DNA of 64,000 nt from Enterocloster clostridioformis (GCF_020297485.1 NZ_JAIWZC010000001.1:1674001-1738000), one strand, 5' to 3'. Shown: positions 16,276-25,168, counted from the first letter of the stretch. Notes: generated by a model not told the origin, from the sequence alone. Program-made: numbers and translations.

Positions 16276-18244
16276 GCAATGGTGTAAAACACAGCTTACG
16301 GAAAAAAAGGTACTCTCTTACCTGCAGAAAGCTCTGAAAAAACAAAACCCTGTACCAGAAGTGGATAAAATCTGCCTTATCAAGCGGGAAGGTGATTTCG
16401 TCTATAAAGGTTACAGTACAGCCTCTCGCCGACTGATCAAGGAGAACCAGCGTATACCTGTACCGATCTATCAGGCAGTTTATAAAAATGCCCTGAAGGA
16501 TTATCCTGGCTATGAAAAACTGCTTTGCCGAAAACGGGCGGAATACGAAAGGCAGAATCAGGCTTTTGAAGAGATGGACGAAGATCCGGGGATTGCAGGC
16601 TGGCTGGAAGACTTTTCTCTGTGGGATTCCTCCCTCATGGAACAGATCCGGCTGAATGAGATCCAGAGACATGACATCAATCTCACCCTCCAGAAGCGGT
16701 ATGCGCTCCTGCAATGGGAACAAGGAAGCGGCAAAACACTGGCCGGCATTGCAACGGGATTGTACCGGATGCAGAATCAAAATATACACAGCACCTGGGT
16801 AGTATCTTCGGCTATCTCCATCCGGAATAACTGGAATGTGGTGCTGGCAAACTATGACTTGCCCTGTATCCTAATCCGGCGGCTTGCCGATCTGGAACGC
16901 ATACAGCCCGGATATTTTGTCCTTATTACATTGAACAAAGTAAGTTCTTATAAAAAACATCTAAAAAAATATGTCAAACGATTAAACCAGAATATCCAGC
17001 TCATACTGGACGAAAGCGATGAGATCTCCAATCCCGGAAGTGCCCGGTGTCAGGCGGTACTTTCCTGTTTCCGCCGATGTCGGATGAAACTGCTTACCAC
17101 AGGAACCAGCACCAGGAATAACATTTCGGAATTTGCACCACAACTGGAACTGCTCTACAACAATTCCGTCAACATGATCTCCTGGAATCAGTATGTTTAT
17201 CATCACAGCAAAGACAACGCTTCAGACGGAGATCCTGACTGGGACCTTAATCCCTATTTAGGCAAGCCAATCCCTGCCTATAAAAAAGGATATGCTCTGT
17301 TTGCCGCTTCCCACCTTCCGGAAAAGATAACGGTATTCGGTATGGAAAAGCGCACTCAGGATATTTATAATGCAGACACCCTTAACAGCATTCTGGGGAA
17401 GACTGTAATCACGAGAACCTTTGAGGAGGTGTCCTGTAAGGACATCAAACAGATCCATCAGGTACTGCTGCGGTTTCCTCCCGAAGAAAAAGAGGTCTAT
17501 CAAAAGGCAATCCACGAATTCCACCAGATGCGGAACAATTATTTCGCTTCCACTGGTAATTCAAGAAAAGATTCCATGATGCGCCTGGTACAGCAGATCA
17601 TTCTTCTACTGCGTATTGGCGCTGCACCAGACACCGTACAAGAATATACCGGAGATACCCCCGTAAAAGTCATGACCGCTGTGGAAATGGCAGCTGCATG
17701 GAAAAATGAGATCGTGGCTATCGGAGTACGCCATAATGCAGTGCTGGAGTCTTATGAACGGGCACTGCAGGAATACCTGCCAGACCGCCCTTTGTTCGTA
17801 GTGACAGGTGCGAATACCAGCTTTGCTAAAAGGCGGGCACTTCGGCAGACGTTGAAAGACAGCGGAAACGGAATACTCTTATGTACCCAGCAGAGCCTGC
17901 CATCCAGTGTCAATTTTGAATATGTCAATAAAATCATTATCCCTGAATTACACTACAACAACTCCGGTATGAGCCAGTTTTATTTCCGGTTCATCCGGTA
18001 TACCTCCACGGAACAAAAGGATATCTATTTTCTCACTTATGCAGGCAGTATTGAATCCAATCTGATGCAGATGGTTCTGGCAAAAGAAAAGCTGAACTTG
18101 TTTATGAAAGGTCAGGATGTGGATCTGGATGAAATTTATGACCGATTTAATGTGGACTACGATCTGCTGTCTCTCCTGATGCGTCAAGAGAAGGATGAGA
18201 ACGGAATCCTCCATATCCACTGGGGTGAACAACAAATTGCATAA
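16265..18244 (+). CDS. SNF2-type DEAD-like helicase
   Basis: A 659-residue superfamily 2 protein. Walker A is EQGSGKT near residue 152, motif II is DESD near residue 248, followed by LLTTGTSTRNN (motif III) and a C-terminal RecA-like half ending near RFIRYTSTEQKD. It likely translocates on double-stranded DNA. It overlaps the methyltransferase gene by 11 bases, so the two products are probably made together. The N-terminal 130 residues are not recognised. Confidence 0.8.
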   Translation: MSYEQWCKTQLTEKKVLSYLQKALKKQNPVPEVDKICLIKREGDFVYKGYSTASRRLIKENQRIPVPIYQAVYKNALKDYPGYEKLLCRKRAEYERQNQAFEEMDEDPGIAGWLEDFSLWDSSLMEQIRLNEIQRHDINLTLQKRYALLQWEQGSGKTLAGIATGLYRMQNQNIHSTWVVSSAISIRNNWNVVLANYDLPCILIRRLADLERIQPGYFVLITLNKVSSYKKHLKKYVKRLNQNIQLILDESDEISNPGSARCQAVLSCFRRCRMKLLTTGTSTRNNISEFAPQLELLYNNSVNMISWNQYVYHHSKDNASDGDPDWDLNPYLGKPIPAYKKGYALFAASHLPEKITVFGMEKRTQDIYNADTLNSILGKTVITRTFEEVSCKDIKQIHQVLLRFPPEEKEVYQKAIHEFHQMRNNYFASTGNSRKDSMMRLVQQIILLLRIGAAPDTVQEYTGDTPVKVMTAVEMAAAWKNEIVAIGVRHNAVLESYERALQEYLPDRPLFVVTGANTSFAKRRALRQTLKDSGNGILLCTQQSLPSSVNFEYVNKIIIPELHYNNSGMSQFYFRFIRYTSTEQKDIYFLTYAGSIESNLMQMVLAKEKLNLFMKGQDVDLDEIYDRFNVDYDLLSLLMRQEKDENGILHIHWGEQQIA

Positions 18245-18365
18245 AAGGAAACAACGAGTGAGTTTTGAGAACAATCCGGTCAGCAACTCCTGCAGAGAAT
18301 GACGGTTCACCCTGGAAAGAGAATTTTTGAAATGAATTTTATCTAATATGATTGGAGGATTTTAT

Positions 18366-18896
18366 ATGGAAAGCACTGTATTACGAAAAACTTTGGAAGG
18401 ATATCTTGAACTTTTGAAAAAGAATCTGGAAGTAGTATCTGTCGAAGAGCTGAAGACCAAATACAAAAGGCCCTATGATGAGCTACGGCACAATATAAGC
18501 GCCGCGGCCACGGCCTATGTGAAACAAGTCACACTGGAAAATATTCGTATCCGTGCAGACTTTATGCAGGAAGCCCAGCCGCTGATTCAGTCAACTATTG
18601 ATCAGTCTGGTATCCTGAAGCAAATCTCTGCTGCTGCTTTTAAAAGGCAGGATATAACGGAAATTGACAGACTGGCCTTTGATTTAAAAGAACAGATTCA
18701 TCAGGCGCTCCTGCCTTTCTACGACAGGCATATCCGTCTGTATCTGGATGAGGCATGTTTTGAGAATCCGCCCAAAGCACCTAAATTTTATAATGAAGCA
18801 ACCGGATGTATCTGGAGGAATGACACATGGACTCCCATGGACCTTGATAATAAAGCAGTCCTTCTTCCGGCACTGGATAAACCAAAAGCAGCTTAA
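18366..18896 (+). CDS. Hypothetical protein, 176 aa
   Basis: A mostly helical soluble protein with no recognised family. The ATG at 18366 follows TTGGAGG; the frame start at 18348 lies before that site and is rejected. It follows the helicase after 121 bases and precedes the DUF4313 gene by 21 bases. Confidence 0.6.
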   Translation: MESTVLRKTLEGYLELLKKNLEVVSVEELKTKYKRPYDELRHNISAAATAYVKQVTLENIRIRADFMQEAQPLIQSTIDQSGILKQISAAAFKRQDITEIDRLAFDLKEQIHQALLPFYDRHIRLYLDEACFENPPKAPKFYNEATGCIWRNDTWTPMDLDNKAVLLPALDKPKAA

Positions 18897-18917
18897 GATT
18901 ACAGAAAGGAAAGCAAA

Positions 18918-19298
18918 ATGAATAAGAAAATTTTTGATTTGGAAAAATACGGAATCATACATAAAATTCAATTAAATGTCACTTCGTACCTGGAAGGCAA
19001 CCTTGCCATTACGATGACCTCCTGGGAAGATGGAACACCGGAACCATGGAATATTCTGACAGTCAATCTGGATTCCATTCGGCCCCAAAACTGTGCATTT
19101 ATTGATACCAATAACAATGGGAACGAAATTCTTGCATGGATTGTCCGACATGGCCTGGCAGTGCCTACCGGCACTTATGGATGCAGCGGTTTCTGCAAAT
19201 ATCCGGAATACCATTTCCGTTCGGACATCCTTCAGGAAATTGACCCGGATGGATATTCTTCTTACCTGCATAACTGGAAAGCGAGGTATGGAGAATGA
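18918..19298 (+). CDS. DUF4313 family protein
   Basis: A 126-residue protein with the DUF4313 pattern: SYLEGNLAITM, then ILTVNLDSIRPQNCAFIDTNNNGNEILAWIVRHGL. These small proteins are common in Clostridia plasmids and integrative elements; their role is unknown. It overlaps the next gene by 4 bases. Confidence 0.75.
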   Translation: MNKKIFDLEKYGIIHKIQLNVTSYLEGNLAITMTSWEDGTPEPWNILTVNLDSIRPQNCAFIDTNNNGNEILAWIVRHGLAVPTGTYGCSGFCKYPEYHFRSDILQEIDPDGYSSYLHNWKARYGE

Positions 19299-19975
19299 AA
19301 ATCGAATTGTACCCTAAAAGTATGTTAGAAAGACTCTGGAAAAAGGATAAAAAATGGTTTTCTGACGGTATTGGTCAGAAACCAATCTGCTTACGCTGTG
19401 GAAACCCTTTGGATGAGCAGTTAATGGTCAACTCTTTATGTCGCCACGCCAAAATTTATATTTGCCAGCAATGCGGAGCGGATGAAGCTATGCGTGATTA
19501 TGCAAAAATAGTCATGCCCTTTGAGAGCTGGTATGGTGTGACCAGCAAACGAGTAGAAGAATTACCGAAAAGTGGAAGCCTGCCTCTTACTACGGTCTGC
19601 TCCTTTTTAGATATTTTTCCAAGCACAGTTGCTCCAGATAAAAGTAAAAGCGGAAGGCCGGACTGTGAGATTGCCTATTCGCGATCTGATTATGACGGCT
19701 ACAGATGGTGGACCACCTGGTTTCACTGTCGGCAGGAGCCGATACCTGAGAACCTGAGCAAAGAGATTGACCAGTTTCAGAACGCCCTCTTTTGTATGCC
19801 AGAGTTTAAAACACTGGGAACGATGCAGAAACTGTGTATAATTGCAGCGCCGGTGGGCGATTCCGAATTTAATCTCTTTTCAGAAACAACACACCTTTAT
19901 ATCTGGCTCCGGATGCTCACACAGCCAAAGAATTATAACCTCTATGTACATTATTATCAGAAAGAGTTATCTTAG
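19295..19975 (+). CDS. Hypothetical zinc-ribbon protein, 226 aa
   Basis: The N-terminal part has a zinc-ribbon-like set of cysteines (CLRCGNPL, then ICQQCGADEA). The rest is a mixed alpha/beta domain with several Trp and no recognised family. It is translationally coupled to the DUF4313 gene and ends this plus-strand series. Confidence 0.6.
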   Translation: MKIELYPKSMLERLWKKDKKWFSDGIGQKPICLRCGNPLDEQLMVNSLCRHAKIYICQQCGADEAMRDYAKIVMPFESWYGVTSKRVEELPKSGSLPLTTVCSFLDIFPSTVAPDKSKSGRPDCEIAYSRSDYDGYRWWTTWFHCRQEPIPENLSKEIDQFQNALFCMPEFKTLGTMQKLCIIAAPVGDSEFNLFSETTHLYIWLRMLTQPKNYNLYVHYYQKELS

Positions 19976-20059
19976 TTCATGATAGAAGTATCTGAAAAAC
20001 GGTGTGGCTTATTGGCTATACTGTTTTTCATTGTGCGCCGCAAATAGGATGCATAAGAG

Positions 20060-20092
20060 AAAAGCGTCTGGCATATACCGCCTGACGCTTTC
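20060..20092. terminator. Bidirectional terminator between converging genes
   Basis: AAAGCGTCTGGC pairs with GCCTGACGCTTT with one mismatch and a short loop. T and A runs flank it. It sits between the plus-strand series ending at 19975 and the minus-strand sigma genes. Confidence 0.6.
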
Positions 20093-20127
20093 TTTGCTGT
20101 TATATAGAGATTTTCTTATCTGATACG

Positions 20128-20310
20128 TTACATCCTAAACTGGGCAATACATTTCAGCAGTATAATACAAAGTTCCTGATAAAGATCTTCATCAAACCTG
20201 CTGTTTACGATAGCGTTCTTTACCAAAAGTGGCTTATACATTTCCAGTAAAGCCACGGCTGCTGGTTCCTTTCCCTCCTTCGCCTGCAACAGTAATTCCT
20301 TAAAATTCAT
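20128..20310 (-). CDS. Small sigma region-2-like / HTH protein, 60 aa
   Basis: The sequence (MNFKELLLQAKEG, EMYKPLLVKNAIV, DEDLYQELCIILLKCI) matches the small helix-turn-helix domain proteins found with Tn916-like elements, which look like an N-terminal sigma region 2. Its start overlaps the stop of the region-4-like gene by 4 bases, so the pair may form one split sigma factor. Confidence 0.65.
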   Translation of the reverse strand: MNFKELLLQAKEGKEPAAVALLEMYKPLLVKNAIVNSRFDEDLYQELCIILLKCIAQFRM

Positions 20311-20717
20311 TTTTCATCACCTCGTATTTTCTTTTTAATCTTCTGTATCGCACGGTAGTAAACAGCTGCTACGCCTTTATAAGCCAGTCCCGTTTCCTCC
20401 GCAAGCATTTCAAAGCTTTTCCCGTCTAATGCCCTTTCAAGAAATATGTACCGTTCCCGCTCACTAAGTCCCTTTAGTGCCCGGAGAAGCGCACTGTCTT
20501 CCAACTGCATGAGAACAGGAAGTCCAAAAAGCATGTCCCGCTCTATGCCACATTCCGGCATAAATAGAAAATCTTCAGTCAGGCTTTCTATCTGCTGGCG
20601 TTTGTCTATCTGCTGTATATAATCATTTTTACGGCGTTTCACTGCAGTTGTCAGATATGCTGTAAACTGATTCTGTATAATATCTGTTTCACTTTTTCCG
20701 TTGTTCTTTTGCCACAT
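20307..20717 (-). CDS. Sigma-70 region-4-like protein
   Basis: A 136-residue protein whose C-terminal half is a region 4-like helix-turn-helix (LSERERYIFLERALDGKSFEMLAEETGLAYKGV, then YYRAIQKIKKKI). Region 2 is missing and is apparently supplied by the overlapping 60-residue gene. AGGAGG stands before the ATG. Similar split sigma pairs (SigO/RsoA of Bacillus) are known; the likeness here is by layout only. Confidence 0.65.
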   Translation of the reverse strand: MWQKNNGKSETDIIQNQFTAYLTTAVKRRKNDYIQQIDKRQQIESLTEDFLFMPECGIERDMLFGLPVLMQLEDSALLRALKGLSERERYIFLERALDGKSFEMLAEETGLAYKGVAAVYYRAIQKIKKKIRGDEK

Positions 20718-20986
20718 GGCTTTTCCTCCTATAATTCCAGACTTTTGGCTACAAAAATCCGAAATCGTAGGAGATCGGCAGCGGGGATGTTCAAAATATA
20801 CTTTTTCTGCTATCTTTTTAATCCTCCCTTTTACACCTTGAATTGTTCAAGATGCGAAAGGTGGTCCACGGATAGCAGTAAGAAACGCCTCCCGTATTGT
20901 CTTTTTCCATACAGCAGAAAAAGGATTATTATCCGGTGCATGACCAAAATAATCATCCTTTTTTCTCATTTTTACATTTATCTTTA

Positions 20987-21264
20987 AAAAGTAGCGTACT
21001 ACACTACTATTATAGGTATAATTATCCCCATAAGAAGATATGATTTTTTTAACGAAATTCTTTCGCCGGCATCTGGTTTATACCTGTTTTTCAATAGGAC
21101 CATGCACCTTTCCCATGGTCACAAAAAAGCACCCAAATAGATCTCTGATGAACCATGTTTTTTTTATTCACCAGAAATATGGATGCTTGGTAGTTTTATA
21201 CGCTACTATATAGTGATGTCTATACCATTTTTACTTTTAAAAGGTATGCTATTACACTACTAAC
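20987..21264. promoter_or_regulatory. Control region upstream of the Xre gene with repeated boxes
   Basis: The 560 bases between 20717 and 21280 hold no convincing gene. Two direct copies of TACACTACTA occur at 21000-21009 and 21253-21262, each preceded by a related GTA..GCTA-like stretch, and the palindrome ACTATATAGT lies at 21205-21214. The last resembles the CTATATATAG operator at 9637 and 48953. An imperfect inverted repeat (AAGCACCCA.. and ..TGGATGCTT, about 21125-21188) lies between. These are candidate operators for the Xre protein. Confidence 0.5.
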
Positions 21265-21279
21265 AAGGAGGTGACGACA

Positions 21280-21639
21280 ATGTCTCTATCAATCAAGGAT
21301 GCCCAGATTTTTAAAAATGCACTAAAAGCAGCAAGGGCAAAAAAACGTCTGACACAGGCTACATGCGCAGAACTCCTTGGCCATTCCCTTTCCTTCCAGA
21401 AAGATTTGGAGCGCTGCCGCTGTTCCCCCAGTATTGAAGGTTTTTACCATATCTGCAGGACACTAAATATCTCCGCAGATGACTGTATCTTTTCCGACAG
21501 TCATAAAACAGGCTCTACATACCATGAGCTTTTGCGGCTCCTTTCCCAATGTGATGAGAAAGGACTGTCTGTACTGTTGGCCACTGCCTCTGCCCTGGTA
21601 ATGGCAGACCGAAACACAGAATCAACAAATGAACTTTAA
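21280..21639 (+). CDS. Xre-family transcriptional regulator
   Basis: A 119-residue protein with a Cro/CI-type helix-turn-helix at residues 10-65 (ALKAARAKKRLTQATCAELLGHSLSFQKDLERCRCSP in broken form). The ATG at 21280 follows AAGGAGG; the GTG at 21271 overlaps that site. The upstream region carries repeated boxes, so it is likely autoregulated, and it is a candidate for the factor that reads the ACTATATAGT box family. Confidence 0.75.
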   Translation: MSLSIKDAQIFKNALKAARAKKRLTQATCAELLGHSLSFQKDLERCRCSPSIEGFYHICRTLNISADDCIFSDSHKTGSTYHELLRLLSQCDEKGLSVLLATASALVMADRNTESTNEL

Positions 21640-21667
21640 ATGAATTTCATATGCTAAAAAGCAGAAA

Positions 21668-21718
21668 AAAAGCCCGCAGTACAGATGGTCTATCTGTACC
21701 GCTGGCTTTTCTTTTCTG
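21668..21718 (+). terminator. Rho-independent terminator after the Xre gene
   Basis: GTACAGAT pairs with ATCTGTAC in an extended stem (AGCCCGCA...CGCTGGCT, two mismatches), followed by TTTTCTTTT. Confidence 0.8.
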
Positions 21719-21978
21719 CTCCGATCATAATTGTCACAGTCAGTTCCACAAACAGAAGATTATATAGGATAGTCACATATGGCATTTTACAGTTCTATTA
21801 TGTGCCGCATTGTATATCGGATTATATCAGCTTTCGCTTTGTATATATTTTACTCCTTTCCCAAATCCATTCTCAGGCTTTGTTATAGATTTATTCTCAT
21901 GACAATTTTACAATCGCCTACTATAGCTTAATAAGATTATATCCTCGTTGACCGATTCAAAGAAGAGGTCAAATTGAT

Positions 21979-22061
21979 TTATAGTTTTCCTTTAATGGGC
22001 TCATCCAGTACCAAAAGTTTTGGTGAATGGCTGATGGCTCTCGCAATCGCCAGCCGCTGCC
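21979..22061 (-). pseudogene. Remnant of an ABC transporter ATPase gene
   Basis: On the minus strand, immediately after the MFS stop, the frame reads QRLAIARAISHSPKLLVLDE and then PIKGKL and a stop. This is the end of the signature helix and the Walker B region (LLVLDEP) of an ABC ATPase of the antimicrobial-export type. The rest of the gene on either side is gone. It is a deletion scar at the edge of the cargo segment. The 340 bases from 21719 to 21978 hold nothing else I recognise except the repeat near 21946. Confidence 0.7.
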
Positions 22062-23318
22062 TCATTCATGGTCTTCATCCCCTTCTAATTCTTTCAGAAT
22101 ATTTCTTGCATACAGTGCAATAAAAAAGGAAACAACGCCTGTTCCAATCATAATGAAAGGCATTTCCCTGGAAATCTCTTCAAATAGCAGCCCATAAAGC
22201 AGCTGTCCGACTGGCTGGGCACACATGATAAACGCCATGATGCAGGCGATCACTTTGCCTGTCAGCCGCGCCGGCGTCTGTGTCTGCACAACCGCCAGCA
22301 TCTGTATACTGAACATCGTAGAAAAGACCATTACCAATAGTCCTGTCCCGGAAAGAATCAGATACTTTAAAAACCGGAATTGTTCTGCAAGCAGCATCCC
22401 CACTCCCATCACGCAGGCGGAAAACACACACAACAGAAGAAACAACCAGGCTTTTCCAGGTCTGAGTTTTTTTGCAAAAAGCACGGTAAACAGCCCACCG
22501 ATCATCCCTCCTACCGCCAGCAGTCCCTGCGTAACGCCCAGCAGCTGGTCTGCCATAGAAAGTCTTTCCACGATTATGACTGGGATGCCAATCGTTATCA
22601 TGGATGATAAAAAAAGGTTCAACCCTGCTATGACAAAACAAATACGGATGAATACAGGCTTTTTCTTCCTCAAAAACCGTATGCTTTCTCTCATATCCTC
22701 TCTTACAACACAGAGTATCTTTTTTTCTTCCGGCTGTTTGCAGAAAGGGATTACAATAAAAATTTCCATTGTAGCAGACAGAATAAAGCACAGAATACTG
22801 ACCCGGAGGATACTCCCAATCCCCCAAAAGCCATACAGCATGCCTCCAATTATCGGCCCAGTAAAATTCGCCAGGAAACCAATCTGGTTTACGATAGCAC
22901 CTGCAGACAATATCCGGTCCTTTGGCACAAGCGCCGGTATGCTGGCCTGGACGGCAGGCTGGTATGTACCGGAAATGCCATACAGCAACATGAGTGTGAC
23001 AATAAACAGCAGAATCACCGGAACCGTGCCAACGAGAAAATAAAATACTGTGATTATAAAGGCAGTCAAAAAATCCAGCCCAACCATAATATTGCGTTTA
23101 TTCACCCGGTCAGCCAGCACACCTCCCAAAAGCGACAGCAGAATCATCGGCAGCAACGCACAAGCCGTCACTGTACCAAACAGGGCAGATGACCCCGTTT
23201 CTTTCAATAAATAAAGTGGCAGAGCAAAACGCAGGATTGCATTACCAAAAAGGGAGATAATCTGCCCCACAACAACCAGCGTAAAGTCTCTGCCGTAGCA
23301 TGTTTTTCTATGATCCAT
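22062..23318 (-). CDS. MFS efflux transporter (MFS_3 / macrolide-efflux type)
   Basis: A 418-residue protein with 12 predicted membrane helices. It shows the major facilitator loop motif after helix 2 (GGVLADRVNKRN), close to the pattern of Mef-like drug pumps. The start MDHRK at 23318 follows AAGGAGG at good spacing; a GTG three codons earlier is inside that site. It lies downstream of a MerR gene, with a MerR-type promoter in between, so an inducible drug exporter is likely. The substrate is not known. Confidence 0.8.
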   Translation of the reverse strand: MDHRKTCYGRDFTLVVVGQIISLFGNAILRFALPLYLLKETGSSALFGTVTACALLPMILLSLLGGVLADRVNKRNIMVGLDFLTAFIITVFYFLVGTVPVILLFIVTLMLLYGISGTYQPAVQASIPALVPKDRILSAGAIVNQIGFLANFTGPIIGGMLYGFWGIGSILRVSILCFILSATMEIFIVIPFCKQPEEKKILCVVREDMRESIRFLRKKKPVFIRICFVIAGLNLFLSSMITIGIPVIIVERLSMADQLLGVTQGLLAVGGMIGGLFTVLFAKKLRPGKAWLFLLLCVFSACVMGVGMLLAEQFRFLKYLILSGTGLLVMVFSTMFSIQMLAVVQTQTPARLTGKVIACIMAFIMCAQPVGQLLYGLLFEEISREMPFIMIGTGVVSFFIALYARNILKELEGDEDHE

Positions 23319-23342
23319 TACAGCCACCTCCTTTCTCCATAC

Positions 23343-23373
23343 AGAGTAAGGCAGGTGGGAACCCCCAAGTCAA
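23343..23373 (-). promoter_or_regulatory. MerR-type promoter for the MFS gene
   Basis: On the minus strand TTGACT (23368-23373) and TACTCT (23343-23348) are separated by 19 bases, longer than the usual 17. The long spacer, with GGGGGTTCCC dyad symmetry inside it, is the hallmark of MerR-activated promoters. Confidence 0.65.
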
Positions 23374-23402
23374 TAGGGGGTTTTTAAAAACTTATCAGTT
23401 TC

Positions 23403-24443
23403 TTATTTCAAAGGAACCCATACCTCATAAAAATGCTTGTCCGCCTTCTCATTCAGCATGACCAGACGGACAAAAATATAGACCATTCCTCGGAAGGTTG
23501 CCTGCTGCCATAGCGCCCATTCATGGCAGGAACGGAACATTTTTTCAGGAATGGACGGGTCATTATTATCCGCCAGCAGCGTAGTATAGAGACATTTCCC
23601 ATGCTCCAGAAACATTCCCCGCCCCGTGTTATCCGCTTTTTCAGCAGGTGTTACCACATACATTTCAGATCCTTTATATCCAGAATCATCAAAGGTAATC
23701 GCCCTGACCACGTTGGAAAGAATATCCTCCTTCTCTGGATCAAGATAGCACAGTACCTTTTTCTGGTATTCCTCAAAAGAACCTACTTCCGGAAACGCTC
23801 CCCTGACATAATAGGGTTTCAGCTCCCTGACCTCAAACTTTCCCTCTCCATAAACAGCCTCCCGGCAGAACCCCCTTGTTTCTTTCAGCTGTTCCTGCAT
23901 TTCCTGGAGCCGTTCAATCTGCTGTTGCAGACAGTCAAGCTGTTGTTTAAAAATTCGATCATATCTTTCGGCTCCAGACTCCTTTAACAGTTCTTTCATT
24001 TCTACAGGAGAAAAACCTCGTTTTTTATAAAAGTCTATGGACATCAAGCGGGACATGTCATACAGATCAAATTCACGGTACTGGCTCCCTTGACTTCTTT
24101 TGGGGCTGAGCAGGCCAATTTCCTCATAATAGCGCAGGGCCTCCCTGGTAAACCCCAAATGCCGAAAAACATCTTTTGTATGGTAGACTGCAGACGCAGA
24201 ACCCAATCTCCCGTCATCCGCTGTAAAGAGGTCCTCATTGCCCTTTTCAATCCTGTCATCCTTTGTTTTAACAATCTTTTTAAAATGGCGTTTATCCATA
24301 GGCTTCTCAGCAGAAACGGGCACCAGCCAGCTCTTTCCTTTCTTTACGGCACCCTTAATTCGTCCTTTTTCACAATAGTAGGCAATCATACGGCTTGATA
24401 CATTCCACTTTTTTGCTGTTTCCACAGCGGTCAGATAATCCAT
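23403..24443 (-). CDS. MerR-family regulator with extra N-terminal HTH and effector domain
   Basis: A 346-residue protein. Residues 1-50 form an excisionase-like winged helix (YLTAVETAKKWNVSSRMIAYY). Residues 88-160 are a full MerR DNA-binding domain (YHTKDVFRHLGFTREALRYYEE), followed by a coiled-coil helix (LDCLQQQIERLQEMQEQLKE) and a C-terminal ligand-binding half like those of BmrR/GyrI regulators. Two DNA-binding domains in one chain is unusual. A perfect 24-base palindrome stands just upstream, and a 19-base-spacer promoter for the MFS pump lies downstream. Confidence 0.8.
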   Translation of the reverse strand: MDYLTAVETAKKWNVSSRMIAYYCEKGRIKGAVKKGKSWLVPVSAEKPMDKRHFKKIVKTKDDRIEKGNEDLFTADDGRLGSASAVYHTKDVFRHLGFTREALRYYEEIGLLSPKRSQGSQYREFDLYDMSRLMSIDFYKKRGFSPVEMKELLKESGAERYDRIFKQQLDCLQQQIERLQEMQEQLKETRGFCREAVYGEGKFEVRELKPYYVRGAFPEVGSFEEYQKKVLCYLDPEKEDILSNVVRAITFDDSGYKGSEMYVVTPAEKADNTGRGMFLEHGKCLYTTLLADNNDPSIPEKMFRSCHEWALWQQATFRGMVYIFVRLVMLNEKADKHFYEVWVPLK

Positions 24444-24462
24444 CGCCCTGCCTCCACTTTAG

Positions 24463-24486
24463 TATATTTCAGATATCTGAAATATA
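24463..24486. promoter_or_regulatory. Perfect palindrome upstream of the MerR gene
   Basis: The 24 bases are a perfect dyad (TATATTTCAGAT followed by its reverse complement), 20 bases before the start codon. It is a likely operator for autoregulation, perhaps read by the extra N-terminal helix-turn-helix. Confidence 0.65.
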
Positions 24487-24549
24487 ACCTTGTTTTTTGT
24501 TTCTGTCAATGCCTTATAAAATTCCATGTTTTCTTATATTCACAGACTT

Positions 24550-25029
24550 CTATATCTTTTCATCTGCTTGTAATTTCCTGATTGGAAAGAACATATAAGT
24601 TTTCCCTGTCTGCGGACAAGTAAAATCATGAACCGCTCCTGCTAATGAGATTCCACTATCTTTTAGATATGTTATTGTCTTTGAAAAGATATCTTCCTCA
24701 TCGCATTCCACATAAATGTACTCATACGCAGGAACGATCCACTTTGTCCATCCAGCCGGAGCTTCTGCACCTTCGTTACATTCCACCCCCGCAAGGTAAA
24801 GTCCTTTATTAAAGTCTTCCCACGGGTGAAACGAGCGGGAAAAATCGGACATGGCCCCCCATATTCCGCTTATGTTTCCATCTGCATCTTTCTTTGCCAA
24901 ATGCTGAATTTCCTCAAAATGAGAATTTGCATCATTCCATAGATTCTGGATAAACCTTTCTCCGTCTAGGGATGATCCTTCCTTTCCGATTACAACAAAG
25001 GAATCTTTTTTGCATCTTTCTAATTTCAT
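24550..25029 (-). CDS. GyrI-like / AraC effector-binding domain protein
   Basis: A 159-residue stand-alone ligand-binding domain of the GyrI-like (SOUL/AraC E-binding) type: CKKDSFVVIGKEGSS at the start, GLYLAGVECNE in the centre and the WTKWIVPAYEYIYVECDEED segment. There is no DNA-binding part. Such proteins bind or hydrolyse small hydrophobic compounds. It is the first of several unrelated one-gene units in this cargo segment. Confidence 0.7.
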   Translation of the reverse strand: MKLERCKKDSFVVIGKEGSSLDGERFIQNLWNDANSHFEEIQHLAKKDADGNISGIWGAMSDFSRSFHPWEDFNKGLYLAGVECNEGAEAPAGWTKWIVPAYEYIYVECDEEDIFSKTITYLKDSGISLAGAVHDFTCPQTGKTYMFFPIRKLQADEKI

Positions 25030-25168
25030 CTAATCTTCTCCTAAATATACATTATCTGCATTTTTAAATTCGTGTTTCTAATGCTCTATTCTCCAAACTA
25101 TTCGTCAAAGTGGCTCATGCCTAATAGTTTACATGATTACATCAAAGTCAACATATGGAAGAATTTAC

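Noticed and set aside
21685..21888. 67-codon plus-strand frame after the Xre gene
   Set aside because: It starts inside the terminator hairpin and has no ribosome site.
22225..23043. Plus-strand frame of 272 codons inside the MFS gene
   Set aside because: It is antisense to a well-supported 12-helix transporter and has no ribosome site.
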